Assembly (NCBI RefSeq): GCF_008312935.1
Contig: NZ_VSZO01000001.1
Coordinates: 186,001 to 250,000, forward strand
Length of the DNA stretch: 64,000 nucleotides
Direction of reading: 5' to 3'
Origin: Roseiconus lacunae
Lineage (GTDB): Bacteria > Planctomycetota > Planctomycetia > Pirellulales > Pirellulaceae
Shown here: one piece after another, positions 32,976 to 43,595 of the stretch
How the letters are laid out: each line of letters starts with the position of its first letter
Numbering within the stretch: the first letter of the stretch is position 1
Program-made: the position numbers and the translations under genes
The notes under the pieces: generated by a model
The model's input: only the letters and a program-made list of their open reading frames with translations
Database searches by the model: none
What the model was told of the DNA's origin: nothing

Positions 32976-34799
32976 ATGCCAACCGTCCGCCGTACCAGCG
33001 AACGACGCCGCCGTGTGCTCTATCAAGCTCACGTCGCTTCGACCGATGCCTCTGGGCGGCCTCCGGAATCATCGTTATCTCGTGAGGCTCGCGAACCGGC
33101 GAGCCAGTTCGGGTCACGCGTGAATCGTCATCTACGGGCGCGTTGGTTTTCGCTCGTTCCGGTCACCAGGAGGGCGATGATCTGTGTCACCTCGGCTGCC
33201 CTCGGCCTGACCGCGATGTTGGTTATCGCGCATCACTTAGCCGTCACTTGGCCACCCCTGACTGTTCGCGATTCGATTTCACGACCGTTGCGATTGGATC
33301 GGGCAGATAGTTTTGCGGCATGGTGGTTGACGATGAACCTGTTGATCACCGCCGGCGCGTCATACTTGATATACGGACTCCGGCTTCATCGCCGCGACGA
33401 CTATCGCGGACATTATCAACTCTGGCGGTTAACGACCGTGGTGATGTTGGTCGCTTGCGTCCATTCGGTGGTCGGCTTGGTCGACTGGGTAGGGGCGTTC
33501 CTCGATCTCGGGCTCGGTGATCGCGCGGTCCTCTCCGGCGGACGCTGGCTGCGAATCCTGATCGACGTCGGCGGAACGATCCTGTTTCTGCGGCTCGTCC
33601 ACGAGGTCTATCGTTGTCGGCCGGCGCTCGTTGCGATCTTGCTGGCTGCGACCTCATTTGCCGTTTTAGAAGCCGCCGCATGGAATGTGATTGTGATCGA
33701 TTCCATTGGCCGATCAACCCTCGCATTGGCCGCACCGATCGTCGGCTGTTCGATGTTGATGCTCGGCTTTGTCGGCTATTTAAGGCTCTTGTTTCGCCAG
33801 GTACGAAGGATCGAAGATGGTCCGTCTCTGAGAGAGCGTTTTGAACAATGGAAGACCGATCGCAAAAACCTACAAGCACCGATCGAATCCGATTTCTTCG
33901 CCGGTGCCTCGGACCTTAGGCCGGCGGCAGCGGATGTCCAGGTCCGGCGCCGACCTACCGCTTCAACGACAGCCCCCAACAAGAAAGCAGACGAACCAGA
34001 AAACGAAGCAGAGACGCTGCACGAATCGTCCGAAAACGATACCGAAGTCGCCGCATCACCAAAGCAGCGTCGTGGGTTGCTCGATCGATTGAAGCGACGA
34101 AAGAAAGCCAGCCAAAAGGAAGCTTCGGGCCCGGCAACCGAGGTGGAACCGGAGCACGAAGTGTCCGAGGACGTCGATTCCGATGCGATAGACGAAACTC
34201 AACCCAGCGATCAAAGCGATAAGCCAAAGCGAAACTGGTTCCGCCTGAAGCGGAAGCCCGCGCCCGTCGACAACACTGACGATCAGGAGCATGATGGCGA
34301 GGCCGAAGAGGTAGCGCCCAAACAGAAACGCAAAGGCTGGTTCTCGATGCGTCTGAAGCCGCCGAAGGATCCCCAAGCGAGCGAGCAGTCCGATTCGCCG
34401 GTCGAGGAATCTCCGACGGCCGGCAAAGAAGACGAGCAGCCTTCGACGACGAAGCCTGGTTTGTTCGCACGGCTGAAAGCGAAGCTACCAAAGCGGACTC
34501 CGAAAGCAGACTCCGAAGAGGAAGGCGAATCCGACGACACAAATCCAGAGGACTCGCCTCGCCAGTCTGAATCACGAGCGTCCAAGCGAGCCCGGCGACG
34601 TGCGGAGGCTTCCCAAGATTCCGTTCCCGAAGAGGAACCGGTTCGGCGAACGCCGGCCGCATCGACTCGCTCTGCTTCGTCGGATAACGACACGGACAGC
34701 GACCAGATGGATCCCGACGACATCGATTGGGATTCGCTCAGCAAAAGTGAACGCCGTCGCCTGCGAAAGCAACTCCGTCGCAGCGGACGCGCCGCGTAG
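32976..34799 (+). CDS. Membrane protein with four basic K/R-rich motifs in an acidic tail
   Basis: About 607 residues from ATG 32976 (the frame opens at TTG 32910). After a basic N-terminus come about six membrane helices between residues 70 and 300 (MICVTSAALGLTAMLVIAHH; WWLTMNLLITAGASYLIYGL; STLALAAPIVGCSMLMLGFV). The cytoplasmic C-terminal half (about 310-600) is highly charged and carries four related motifs: RRGLLDRLKRRKK, KRNWFRLKRKPAP, RKGWFSMRLKPPK and KPGLFARLKAKLPKR, each separated by Glu/Asp/Ser-rich linkers. A basic-hydrophobic (G/N)-(L/W)-F/L-x-R-L-K core is common to them. I do not recognise the family. Membrane or nucleic-acid binding by the tail is a guess. Confidence 0.75.
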   Translation: MPTVRRTSERRRRVLYQAHVASTDASGRPPESSLSREAREPASQFGSRVNRHLRARWFSLVPVTRRAMICVTSAALGLTAMLVIAHHLAVTWPPLTVRDSISRPLRLDRADSFAAWWLTMNLLITAGASYLIYGLRLHRRDDYRGHYQLWRLTTVVMLVACVHSVVGLVDWVGAFLDLGLGDRAVLSGGRWLRILIDVGGTILFLRLVHEVYRCRPALVAILLAATSFAVLEAAAWNVIVIDSIGRSTLALAAPIVGCSMLMLGFVGYLRLLFRQVRRIEDGPSLRERFEQWKTDRKNLQAPIESDFFAGASDLRPAAADVQVRRRPTASTTAPNKKADEPENEAETLHESSENDTEVAASPKQRRGLLDRLKRRKKASQKEASGPATEVEPEHEVSEDVDSDAIDETQPSDQSDKPKRNWFRLKRKPAPVDNTDDQEHDGEAEEVAPKQKRKGWFSMRLKPPKDPQASEQSDSPVEESPTAGKEDEQPSTTKPGLFARLKAKLPKRTPKADSEEEGESDDTNPEDSPRQSESRASKRARRRAEASQDSVPEEEPVRRTPAASTRSASSDNDTDSDQMDPDDIDWDSLSKSERRRLRKQLRRSGRAA

Positions 34800-34993
34800 C
34801 CGCCGTTGTCAAGCGATGGGGCACCATGATCGGGCGAAAACATCGATCGTGTGACGTGATCTAGCAGACGGAGCGTCATGGATATCGATGCGGGCCCTTC
34901 GAGAATTCGCGGCAGGTTGATATTTTGTGGCCTCGAATACTTCGCCGGCAACCTGCCGGTTGTCGCGCCGTTCCATCGCTTCTGTTGATTGAC

Positions 34994-36544
34994 ATGATAC
35001 GAACACGTTTTGCCCCTAGTCCGACCGGTTACCTACACATCGGCGGCGTTCGCACGGCGCTCTTCAATTGGCTCTTGGCTCGCAAGTCGGGCGGCCAGTT
35101 CATCCTTCGGATCGACGATACCGATGCCGGCCGAAACGTCAGCGAAGCGCTTCAGCCCATTCTGGATGGATTTCGCTGGCTCGGGATCGACTGGGACGAA
35201 GGCCCCGAAATCGGCGGACCGCACGGCCCGTACTATCAATCTGAACGTGTCGATCTGCACAAAGCCGCGGTCAAGCAACTACTCGATAGCGGACACGCGT
35301 ATCGCGACTACGCGTTGCCGGAGGAACTTCAAGCCGAGCGTGAAGCGGCATCGAAACGTGGCGAGCGATACTTTTATGATCGGCGTTGGATGGCCGAAGA
35401 CGACGACGCGGCGGCGAAATACGAAGCCGAAGGTCGACAAGCGGTGGTGCGTTTGAAGATGCCTCGCGACGGCAACTGCGTGATCGAAGACTTAGTCCGT
35501 GGTACCGTCACAGTGGCTTGGGAAACGGAGCAAGATCATGTCATCGCCCGCGCCGACGGTAGCCCGCTGTATCACCTTGCCAGCGTGATCGACGACCATG
35601 AGTTCGGCATCACCCATGTCGTCCGCGCCGAGGAACACCTGCCGAATACGCCAAGACAAATTTTTATCCTCGAATCGCTCGGCTACGAACGCCCCCAATT
35701 CGCACACCTGCCTTATGTCGCCGAACCGGGCGGCACCGCCAAACTCAGTAAACGCAAGCTGAACAAGTACCTCAAAAATAAAGACTTCGCGGACTTACTC
35801 GCCCACGGACAACGGATCGCCGAACGTTGCAACTTGGAAACCAGCGACGAGACGTTCAACCCGGTGATCGTCGACTTCTATCGTGACATCGGTTTTTCGG
35901 CCGAAGCATTGCTCAACTACCTCGTCCTACTCGGGTGGTCGCTCGACGGCGAGCGTGAAAAGTTTTCTGTCGCTGAGATGGTCGAGCATTTTTCACTTGG
36001 ACGTGTGACCAAATCACCGGCATCGTTCGACCCGCAGAAATTGATGGCGTTCCAAGCCGATCACTTTGCCGGGCTACCGCACGAAGACCGCTTGGCGGCA
36101 GTCACTCCGTTCGCGGTAGCCGCCGGACTGGTGTCTTCCGAAAGTGACGAAAACCTCTCGAAGGTGGTTGCCGCGGCGGGAGATCGCCTGAAGGTGGCCG
36201 GTGACATCATCGATTTTGATTATTTCTTCGGCGACGACATTCAATTCGAACCGAAAGCGTTTCAAAAACGGATCGCAAAACCGGAGGACGCCTGCGACCT
36301 CTTGTCCGGATTCCGTCAGGTTGTTCTTGATGCGGAGGCGTTCGATGCCGATGCCTGTGAATCGCTGTTGAAAGGCTACTGCGAGCAAAAGGGCATCAAA
36401 ATCGGCCAGATCATCCATGCGGTCCGGGTTGCCGTCACCGGGACAGCGGTCGGATTCGGGATGTTCGATACGTTAGCGATTCTCGGCCCCGAACGAGTTG
36501 CCGAACGGATCGAAAAGGCGGTCAAAAATGCCGCAGATTCTTGA
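34994..36544 (+). CDS. gltX: Glutamyl-tRNA synthetase
   Basis: 516 residues. Class I motifs: [20 protein letters not shown] and [11 protein letters not shown] (KMSKS-type). It charges tRNA-Glu, and in bacteria with GatCAB also tRNA-Gln. Here a GlnS gene lies about 2 kb downstream, so GltX may be restricted to tRNA-Glu, although this is inference. The frame opens earlier, but ATG 34994 ([12 protein letters not shown]) is the family start. It is followed by the cytochrome gene 148 bases on. Confidence 0.95.
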   Translation: MIRTRFAPSPTGYLHIGGVRTALFNWLLARKSGGQFILRIDDTDAGRNVSEALQPILDGFRWLGIDWDEGPEIGGPHGPYYQSERVDLHKAAVKQLLDSGHAYRDYALPEELQAEREAASKRGERYFYDRRWMAEDDDAAAKYEAEGRQAVVRLKMPRDGNCVIEDLVRGTVTVAWETEQDHVIARADGSPLYHLASVIDDHEFGITHVVRAEEHLPNTPRQIFILESLGYERPQFAHLPYVAEPGGTAKLSKRKLNKYLKNKDFADLLAHGQRIAERCNLETSDETFNPVIVDFYRDIGFSAEALLNYLVLLGWSLDGEREKFSVAEMVEHFSLGRVTKSPASFDPQKLMAFQADHFAGLPHEDRLAAVTPFAVAAGLVSSESDENLSKVVAAAGDRLKVAGDIIDFDYFFGDDIQFEPKAFQKRIAKPEDACDLLSGFRQVVLDAEAFDADACESLLKGYCEQKGIKIGQIIHAVRVAVTGTAVGFGMFDTLAILGPERVAERIEKAVKNAADS

Positions 36545-36692
36545 TTCGCTGGCCAAAATGGCGCAGCCTTAGAGTATTCCCACCCCGAATTGCGAATGCT
36601 ACGGACGAGGACGTGGTTTGCCCGTGCAAACGCATCGGTCGATGATCCTCCACGCACACCCATTCGCGTTCACAATCTCGCTGACAGGTCCC

Positions 36693-38177
36693 ATGCGAAA
36701 AATCGTTTCCGTCATTGCCGTCGCCGCCGTGCCATTCCTCTCGATGGTGACCGGGTGCGGGCGCGGTACCCAAGAGTACAAGGCTGAATTTGAACCGAAC
36801 TTGGTTCATGCGATGAAGTATCAAATCAAGAACGACGTCCCAATGGACGAAGCACTTGAAGACACCACTTGGATCATCGATGGCATGTTCGGTACGCCCG
36901 ACGAACCGACCTTGCCGGCCGTTCTTGAGCACGAGGACTTCGAAGGCCTCGTCGAGATGGAGCGTTTGAAAAAGGCCGCCGGACCTGACGGCGAAGGTCG
37001 AGGACTCTATCGCAAACATTGCGTCAGTTGTCACGGGATCACCGGAAACGGCCGCGGCGAAAACTCCGCGATCCTGGATCCGTATCCACGCGACTATCGA
37101 ATGGGGCTGTTCAAATGGAAGTCGACCAAACGCGGTGCCAAGCCGACTCGCGATGATCTGTTCCGCGTGATCTACGATGGCATTGACGGAACGGCAATGA
37201 AGAAAATTCCCGAGCTGACCGAAGAGGACACCGAAGCACTCATCGATTATGTGATCTATTTGTCGATGCGTGGAGAATTGGAACGGACGTTGATCGATGA
37301 ATCTGTCTTCGAACTTGATTTCGAAGCCGGGGACCGCATCGTCAATCGTCAACTCGGAGAACGACTGAAAGTAGAACGCGAAGCGATCGAAAAGAAAATT
37401 GCCGATTGGGAAGCGGCGAAAGAGGAGGCGGGCGACGACGTGTCGTCCGGCGATGAAGAGAAAACCGACCCAACCGAAGAGCTGGCCGAGCAACTGGAAT
37501 TGTACGACGAGTCGATGGAATTCGCCGATGAGTTGGCCGAGGACATCGCATTTTCATGGCTGGAGGCCGAAGATGACATTGTCGATGTTCCGGCACCACC
37601 GGAAGAGATTCCTGTGCCCGATTCGTTCACCGAGTTCCTAGAGATGCAAAACGGTGACCAAGCCGACGCATTGGCCGCGTCGGTCCAGCGTGGACGTGAC
37701 GTATTTACCGGAAAGATCGCCGGTTGCAACAAGTGCCACGGCAACTCCGGAAAAGGCGACGGCCAGAACAAGGACTACGACGACTGGACCAAAGACTGGA
37801 CCTCGCGAGCCGGCCTGAAACCAGAAGATCTCGAGGCGTTGATTCCGCTGATGGCTCGCGGGGCAATGCCGCCCAAAAACGCATTGCCGCGTAACTTCAC
37901 CGAAGGCGTCTTCCGGGGAGGCAGCGGCCGTGACGATCTGTACCGGCGAATCACCCAGGGCATCGATGGTTCACCGATGCCGGCGGCGAGCACGTTTGTT
38001 CCTGGCGAGTACGAAAAGGAGGATATCTGGAACCTGATCAACTTTATCCGGTCGCTCCAAGAAGCTCCGAACGAACCGACCGTAAGCGAACCGTCCGCAA
38101 CCGACTCGCCCGATGCCGGTGCTGAGCAAGCGGCGAACACGCCCCAAGCGGATGTGTCTGAGGTTGCAGAAGCCTGA
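36693..38177 (+). CDS. Dihaem c-type cytochrome lipoprotein with acidic linker
   Basis: 494 residues from ATG 36693 (MRKIVSVIAVAAVPFLSMVT); the frame opens at 36618. Cys22 follows SMVTG, a lipobox-like signal, so it is a likely envelope lipoprotein. Two CxxCH haem sites are present: C110-VSC-H114 (GRGLYRKHCVSCHGITGNGR) and C345-NKC-H349 (IAGCNKCHGNSGKGDG). IDGTAMKKIP and IDGSPMPAAS supply likely distal Met ligands for the two haems. Between the domains, about 220-320, is a Glu/Asp-rich predicted coiled coil. The C-terminus is a Pro/Glu/Ala-rich tail. An electron carrier in respiration is likely. The partner oxidase or dehydrogenase is not seen here. Confidence 0.88.
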   Translation: MRKIVSVIAVAAVPFLSMVTGCGRGTQEYKAEFEPNLVHAMKYQIKNDVPMDEALEDTTWIIDGMFGTPDEPTLPAVLEHEDFEGLVEMERLKKAAGPDGEGRGLYRKHCVSCHGITGNGRGENSAILDPYPRDYRMGLFKWKSTKRGAKPTRDDLFRVIYDGIDGTAMKKIPELTEEDTEALIDYVIYLSMRGELERTLIDESVFELDFEAGDRIVNRQLGERLKVEREAIEKKIADWEAAKEEAGDDVSSGDEEKTDPTEELAEQLELYDESMEFADELAEDIAFSWLEAEDDIVDVPAPPEEIPVPDSFTEFLEMQNGDQADALAASVQRGRDVFTGKIAGCNKCHGNSGKGDGQNKDYDDWTKDWTSRAGLKPEDLEALIPLMARGAMPPKNALPRNFTEGVFRGGSGRDDLYRRITQGIDGSPMPAASTFVPGEYEKEDIWNLINFIRSLQEAPNEPTVSEPSATDSPDAGAEQAANTPQADVSEVAEA

Positions 38178-38451
38178 ATCGCTCTCGATCGATTGCATGT
38201 CTGGGCGGTGAAGTCGCGACGTATTGCTGACAATCGACGTTGGGCGTCCGAAGGTAAACATTCAGGCAGGTGCCGTCCGGCTAACAGGGGCGAAACCGAC
38301 GTAGTTGCCCTTCGGCCACCTGACCTCCAACCTCGGCTAACGCTTCACGGAGAATATTGCTAGAACGGCGACGAGGCTGGCCGATCGTTTGCTCTCTTTC
38401 GCCCGCGATCACCTGCCGTTCAACCGATTCAACACCGATTTCATTAACGCC

Positions 38452-40158
38452 ATGAATGACAAAGCCAACGATAGCGAATCCGCTTCTAGTCGCCCCAGCA
38501 AGCACTTTATCGAGCAAGCGATCGATGCGGATTTGGCGGCGAATAAGGCGCAGGGCGTTTTTACTCGATTCCCACCGGAGCCGAACGGCTATCTGCACAT
38601 CGGGCATGCAAAGAGTATTTGCCTGAACTTTGGGTTGGCGAAGAACTACAACGGAACCTGCAATCTTCGTTTCGACGACACGAACCCGTCGAAGGAAGAA
38701 ACCGAGTACGTCGAATCGATTCAAGAGGACGTACGCTGGCTTGGATTTCAATGGGACTCTTTGCATTACGCCAGTGACTACTTCGGGCAATTGTTTGAGT
38801 GGGCCGAAAAGTTGATCAAAGCGGGCAAGGCATACGTCTGCGATTTAACTGCCGAGGAGACGCGTCAGTACCGAGGTTCATTGACTGAACCGGGAAAGAA
38901 TAGTCCTTTTCGAAACCGATCCCCCGAAGAAAACCTTGACCTCTTTCATCGGATGAAAGCGGGCGAGTTCCCCGACGGAACGAAAACGTTGCGTGCCAAA
39001 ATTGACATGGCATCGCCCAACTTAAATCTGCGCGACCCGGTGATGTATCGGATCATGCATGCCCATCATCATCGCACCGGTGACCAGTGGTGTATCTACC
39101 CCATGTATGACTGGGCCCACGGGCAAAGTGACTCGATCGAAGGGATCACGTTTTCGATCTGCACGCTGGAATTCGAAAATCACCGTCCGCTTTACAACTG
39201 GTATTGCGAATCATTGGGGATTCATCACCCAAGGCAAATCGAATTCGCCCGTTTGAATATGACCTATACCGTCATGAGCAAACGCAAGCTACTGCAGTTG
39301 GTCAAAGAGAATCATGTCAGCGGTTGGGACGACCCGCGGATGCCAACGATCAGTGGATTGCGTCGCCGTGGTTATACGCCCGAATCGATCCGGAACTTTG
39401 CGACCGACGTCGGGGTGGCGAAGTTCAATAGCACCATCGACGTGATTCGTCTGGAGAACGCGGTGCGCGAACACCTCAATCGCGTCGCACCTCGCCGCAT
39501 GGTGGTTTTCGATCCGATTAAGTTGACGATCACCAACTGGCCGGAAGGCAAAGTGGAAATGATGAATGTCGTCAATAATCCCGAGGACGAATCAGCCGGC
39601 ACACGCGAGGTTCCATTCAGCGGTTCACTGTTAATCGGATCGGATGATTTCCGTGAAGAGGCACCCCGCAAATTTTTCCGCTTGAAGAAAGGCGGATCGG
39701 TTCGATTGCGTGGTGGCTACATCATCGATTGTCAGGACGTTGTCAAAGACGATGACGGAAACATCGTCGAAATCTTATGCACCTATGATCCGGAAACGAA
39801 GTCGGGGCAAGACAACTCCGGTCGCAAAGTCAAAGGAACAATCCACTGGGTCAGTGCTGATCCGGCTGTTCCCGTCGAAGTCCGCAACTACGATCGATTA
39901 TTCGCCACCGAAAATCCGGACCAAACCGAGGACGGAAAAACGTTTCTCGACAACATGAATCCGAATTCACTGGAAGTCACGACCGCCTATGCCGAGCCGG
40001 AAATCGAGTCGGCGTCGGCTGGGGATCGTTTCCAATTCGAACGTCTGGGGTATTATGTGGTTGACCCGGATTCGGACGCAGAGAAATTGGTGTTCAATCG
40101 CATCGTTCCCCTCCGTGATAGCTGGGGCAAAATGGTGGCTAAGGGCAAAGCTGGCTGA
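38452..40158 (+). CDS. glnS: Glutaminyl-tRNA synthetase
   Basis: 568 residues. Class I signatures: [20 protein letters not shown] and [11 protein letters not shown], and the GlnS-specific catalytic domain [19 protein letters not shown]. The C-terminal beta-barrel domains for the anticodon are present (residues about 350-560). It charges tRNA-Gln directly. The frame opens at 38389, but ATG 38452 ([19 protein letters not shown]) precedes the conserved [11 protein letters not shown]. GlnS is thought to have come into bacteria from eukaryotes; I see no sign of a recent transfer here. Confidence 0.95.
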   Translation: MNDKANDSESASSRPSKHFIEQAIDADLAANKAQGVFTRFPPEPNGYLHIGHAKSICLNFGLAKNYNGTCNLRFDDTNPSKEETEYVESIQEDVRWLGFQWDSLHYASDYFGQLFEWAEKLIKAGKAYVCDLTAEETRQYRGSLTEPGKNSPFRNRSPEENLDLFHRMKAGEFPDGTKTLRAKIDMASPNLNLRDPVMYRIMHAHHHRTGDQWCIYPMYDWAHGQSDSIEGITFSICTLEFENHRPLYNWYCESLGIHHPRQIEFARLNMTYTVMSKRKLLQLVKENHVSGWDDPRMPTISGLRRRGYTPESIRNFATDVGVAKFNSTIDVIRLENAVREHLNRVAPRRMVVFDPIKLTITNWPEGKVEMMNVVNNPEDESAGTREVPFSGSLLIGSDDFREEAPRKFFRLKKGGSVRLRGGYIIDCQDVVKDDDGNIVEILCTYDPETKSGQDNSGRKVKGTIHWVSADPAVPVEVRNYDRLFATENPDQTEDGKTFLDNMNPNSLEVTTAYAEPEIESASAGDRFQFERLGYYVVDPDSDAEKLVFNRIVPLRDSWGKMVAKGKAG

Positions 40159-40237
40159 TCGACACCAAAGTCGCTTGCTCCTGATAACCATCGCCCGATG
40201 TGCGAGCGATCCAGCAAGTCAATTGATCAGGTGATTC

Positions 40238-41974
40238 ATGGCGACCAAGAACGTTCGGCATCCGCGACGCAAGGGCTTCGAACGGCTGGAGCCGAGGCGT
40301 CTGTTAGCGGCAACGCCCATGGAAATCTACGCCATGCGTCTGGTCAACACGATGCGTTCTGATCCGCCGGCGTTCGCCGAAGTGCTCGACGACATGCGGC
40401 TCAATCGTGCCTCCAGCGGACACGGTTATGCTAACACGGATCCCGTTTGGGTGGATCTACGTCAAGCCATTTCAGTCAGCTTGATGCCCTCGAATGTTCC
40501 CGCCGCGATTAGCTTGCTGCGTTCGACCGACCCACTGCCACCGCTCGCCTGGGAAGATTCGTTGTTCGCCGAGTCGAACAACCATAATCAATGGATGCAG
40601 TCGACTTGTTTTGCCCATAGCACTCCCGAATCAGCCGCCGCGTCGCCGTGCCTCGTTCAGCTTCCCGGATTGCCCTACAACCCACAACGGGCCGCCAGTA
40701 ATCCCGATCGCATCGGAGAAAATACGCTCGGCGAGTGGAGCAGTGGAGCTTTTAATGAAAATATCGGCTACCAATCCGGACCGACAATGCCAGCGACGCG
40801 GCAGGCGTATGCCGTCGGCAGCGACGGTCATCGACAACGCCAAGCTTACTATGACGTCGTCAATTTTGTCCTGGAATTCAACTCCGGTTCTCTCGGTCAT
40901 CTCGAAGCACTGCTGCACCCACGGCGTGACGCAATTGGCATCGCATACGAAACGATCGATGGCTTCAGCCAAGTCTCTTCGGACACCAACTTCTTAACGA
41001 CTCATACACTCTCACGAAACGCTTCGATCGGTGGCTATCTGACAGGCGTCATGTTTGACGATCAGAACCGTAACGGTTGGTTTGACCTCGGCGAGCAGAT
41101 CGGAATGGATGGGCCGGGCCAATTGGGCGATCGTGGTAAGGGGTGTGTCTTGGTGACATCCATCGATGCCACTTTTTCAGAACACTTTTGTACCGACGCC
41201 GACCAGGTCGGGCGACTATCGACTTTCTTGCCCGCCGGTGAGTACTGGGTGGACGGCGGAGTCACTCGGCAACTTGTCGAATTTCAATACCAAACTCAAA
41301 ATCAGAATGTCGATGTGAGTTCGCTGCTGCGACAGCGTTCGATCGTTGACGTTGGCTACCAGGCAATCGTTACGACGAAAGTCGACGGCGACTTCACACT
41401 GCCCGCCTGGTCTGGGTATCAAACATTGATGGTCGAAGCGATGACCGATTCGACGTTGCAGATTAACACGGCAAATCACATCGGAAGTGAATTATGGATC
41501 ACTAACGATGATCGTATTGACCTTGGTGTCCATGCGGGAAACCAGATCACCGCGTCACTGACCGCTGGTGAAACCTATGCGATCATCGCTTCGACTGATT
41601 TCGAGGCACTTTCATTTTCAATTTCGATCGAGGGGAACGTCCGCCCGATTCTAACCAACGTCTTAGACTTCGCCGATGTAGACCAGTCGGGGACGGCCAC
41701 ACCGCTAGATGCGTTGATTGTGATCAATCAAATCGCCCGACAATCAACGATCGATTTGCCGGATCAATCGCCTTATTACGTGGACACCAACGGTGATGGG
41801 CAACTCACACCACGAGATGCGCTTCGAGTACTCAATGCAATCGGCGCACGTCAAGCGAACGCGGAACCTGAGTCCGTCATGAGGACCGAAGCGGCCACGG
41901 GGAATCTTCCGAGGCGACTCGCCGATGAAGTGACGGTTGATCAAGTATTTGCAGTCCTTGGTCGACTGTTCTAA
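40238..41974 (+). CDS. Exported CAP/SCP-domain protein with dockerin and LEPR-type leader
   Basis: 578 residues. The N-terminus RKGFERLEPRRLLAATPMEI is the planctomycete LEPR-type export motif. Residues about 27-235 form a CAP (SCP/PR-1) domain: EIYAMRLVNTMRSDPPAF, ESNNHNQWMQSTCFAHS, IGENTLGEWSSGAFNENIGY. A beta-sandwich part follows (TGVMFDDQNRNGWFDLGEQI, SdrD-like). Near the C-terminus two calcium-loop repeats, DVDQSGTATPLDALIVINQI and DTNGDGQLTPRDALRVLNAI, form a type I dockerin. CAP proteins may bind lipids or act as proteases; dockerins bind cohesins. No cohesin is seen in the window. AGGTG lies five bases before ATG 40238. Confidence 0.85.
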   Translation: MATKNVRHPRRKGFERLEPRRLLAATPMEIYAMRLVNTMRSDPPAFAEVLDDMRLNRASSGHGYANTDPVWVDLRQAISVSLMPSNVPAAISLLRSTDPLPPLAWEDSLFAESNNHNQWMQSTCFAHSTPESAAASPCLVQLPGLPYNPQRAASNPDRIGENTLGEWSSGAFNENIGYQSGPTMPATRQAYAVGSDGHRQRQAYYDVVNFVLEFNSGSLGHLEALLHPRRDAIGIAYETIDGFSQVSSDTNFLTTHTLSRNASIGGYLTGVMFDDQNRNGWFDLGEQIGMDGPGQLGDRGKGCVLVTSIDATFSEHFCTDADQVGRLSTFLPAGEYWVDGGVTRQLVEFQYQTQNQNVDVSSLLRQRSIVDVGYQAIVTTKVDGDFTLPAWSGYQTLMVEAMTDSTLQINTANHIGSELWITNDDRIDLGVHAGNQITASLTAGETYAIIASTDFEALSFSISIEGNVRPILTNVLDFADVDQSGTATPLDALIVINQIARQSTIDLPDQSPYYVDTNGDGQLTPRDALRVLNAIGARQANAEPESVMRTEAATGNLPRRLADEVTVDQVFAVLGRLF

Positions 41975-42115
41975 CGCAATGATTCACATATGATCTTAGG
42001 GTTCGCCGGATCGCGATCGCTCGGGTTGGGTGCAATCTCAAGGACTCACTTCTGTCGGCCGACGTTCACACCGCATTTTTGATTGAAACATTGCACTCGC
42101 TCGACTGATCCTTCT

Positions 42116-43264
42116 ATGTCCCGTGACCAAGATTGGCAAGATTTCGAATCGTCACTTGTTTCATTGAAGGAACAGTCGCGTATTCGACGACTCGTTCCGC
42201 GACAATCGAAAGGGACCGAACTAATTGATGCCGACGGAACAGTATTGGTAAACTTCGGCACCAATGACTACCTTGGACTTGCGGCCGAACCCTTCAACGC
42301 CAAGACAAGCGTTGGCGGCGCCGGCGCGAGTGCCCTCGTTTGTGGATGGTCGGCACAGCACGGGGCGCTCGCTGAACGATTGGCTGAGTTCGAGCAAACC
42401 GAAAGTGCGGCATTGTTTCCGAGCGGATTTGCCGCCTGTAGTGGAACCGTCGCGACGCTTTGCAAGTCAGATGATCTTATTCTCAGTGATCGGTTAAATC
42501 ACGCATCGCTAATCGATGGATGCCGACTAAGCCGAAGCGAATGTGTTGTCTATCCCCATCGAGACGTCACCTTCGTTGCCGAACTGCTGCGGCAGAAACG
42601 ATCGCATTATCGCCGGGTATGGATCGTCACCGAATCGGTATTCAGCATGGATGGGCATGTTGCGCCATTGCCGGATCTTGTCAACATTGCCGATCGCTAC
42701 GACGCAACGTTGATCGTTGACGAAGCCCATGGTACGGGAGTTCTGGGCCAGCATTTATCGGGGGCTTGCGAAGCATTCGGTTTGAAGGGACGCGTGCCGA
42801 TTCGGATCGGAACGCTTAGCAAGGCGATCGGCAGTCAGGGCGGCTTTGTTGTCGGGCCGCAAGTGATCGTTGATTATCTCATTAATCATTGCCGGCCATT
42901 GATTTTTAGTACCGCGTTGTCGCCGTTAGCAGTCGAATCGGCTTCTCGGTTTTTCCAAAACCCGAAGCGATTGGTCGAGCGCCGTGACCGAGTTGCAAAA
43001 TTTGCTGCGCGACTAAGGCAAACGCTTGGCCTGCAAACCGAAACCATCGAGGCTGGAATACCGATCGTGCCTTGGGTCATCGGCGGTGACGGTGATGCCT
43101 TGGCAAAGGCGGCTCAGTTAAGACAGCTGGGGTTGTTCGTCCCCGCGATCCGCCCACCGACGGTACCTCCGGGGACGTCTCGATTACGGATTTCACTCTC
43201 CGCTGCTCTCGAAGATTCGATGTTTGAACGTTTAATAGCAGGTCTGGGGGGGGCCGCGAATTAG
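42116..43264 (+). CDS. bioF: 8-amino-7-oxononanoate synthase
   Basis: 382 residues. PLP-dependent alpha-oxoamine synthase joining pimeloyl-thioester and alanine in biotin synthesis. Signatures: NFGTNDYLGLA, FPSGFAACSGTVATL, ESVFSMDGHVAPLPDLV, DEAHGTGVLG, and the PLP lysine in GTLSKAIGSQGGF (Lys236). Length and order match BioF and distinguish it from SPT or KBL only by detail; BioF is favoured by overall pattern. ATG 42116 is used; a TTG occurs 33 bases earlier. Other bio genes are not adjacent. Confidence 0.9.
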   Translation: MSRDQDWQDFESSLVSLKEQSRIRRLVPRQSKGTELIDADGTVLVNFGTNDYLGLAAEPFNAKTSVGGAGASALVCGWSAQHGALAERLAEFEQTESAALFPSGFAACSGTVATLCKSDDLILSDRLNHASLIDGCRLSRSECVVYPHRDVTFVAELLRQKRSHYRRVWIVTESVFSMDGHVAPLPDLVNIADRYDATLIVDEAHGTGVLGQHLSGACEAFGLKGRVPIRIGTLSKAIGSQGGFVVGPQVIVDYLINHCRPLIFSTALSPLAVESASRFFQNPKRLVERRDRVAKFAARLRQTLGLQTETIEAGIPIVPWVIGGDGDALAKAAQLRQLGLFVPAIRPPTVPPGTSRLRISLSAALEDSMFERLIAGLGGAAN

Positions 43265-43595
43265 ATCGGACAAACGCAATCCATTTCCTAGGCAAAAGTC
43301 GGGAATCTCTTCGTCAAAAGTGACGGCCGCAAGGGCGGCCAATTGTTTCTGACTTTCTCTAGTTTCGCTTGACTCTCTGTCACCGTGACCAACCCTTCAC
43401 GCAGAGTGCCACCTCCTGCGCAGTGTAAGCGTGGATGCGGTGGCCTTGAGTGAGTCATCCGGCGGTGTCCGGGTGCTCGCGACAAAGGCAAGCCGACCGC
43501 GAGGTCGTGCACGCAAAGTGACGGATCTCTCCGCAAAGAGAGATGGCCGCACTACCGAACGAACACCCCACGCACTGTATTGACGCATCTTTGCG
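43265..43595. other. 331-bp leader region of the chemosensory-GTPase cluster
   Basis: No gene is seen. It includes the weak terminator at 43325 and, closer to the first receiver gene, a 7-bp hairpin ATCTCTC (43525-43531) with GAGAGAT (43538-43544), loop CGCAAA, about 50 bases before the start. The hairpin could be part of a 5' leader or an operator. Confidence 0.45.
43325..43347 (+). terminator. Candidate terminator after bioF
   Basis: GGCCGC (43325-43330) with GCGGCC (43335-43340), AAGG loop, then AATTGTTT. It is short and has a weak T-run, so this is a guess; it lies about 60 bases after the stop. Confidence 0.4.

Noticed and set aside
33346-34951. Three or four long minus-strand ORFs
   Set aside because: Antisense to the membrane-protein gene with its charged repeats; high GC and Glu/Lys codons keep the opposite frames open.
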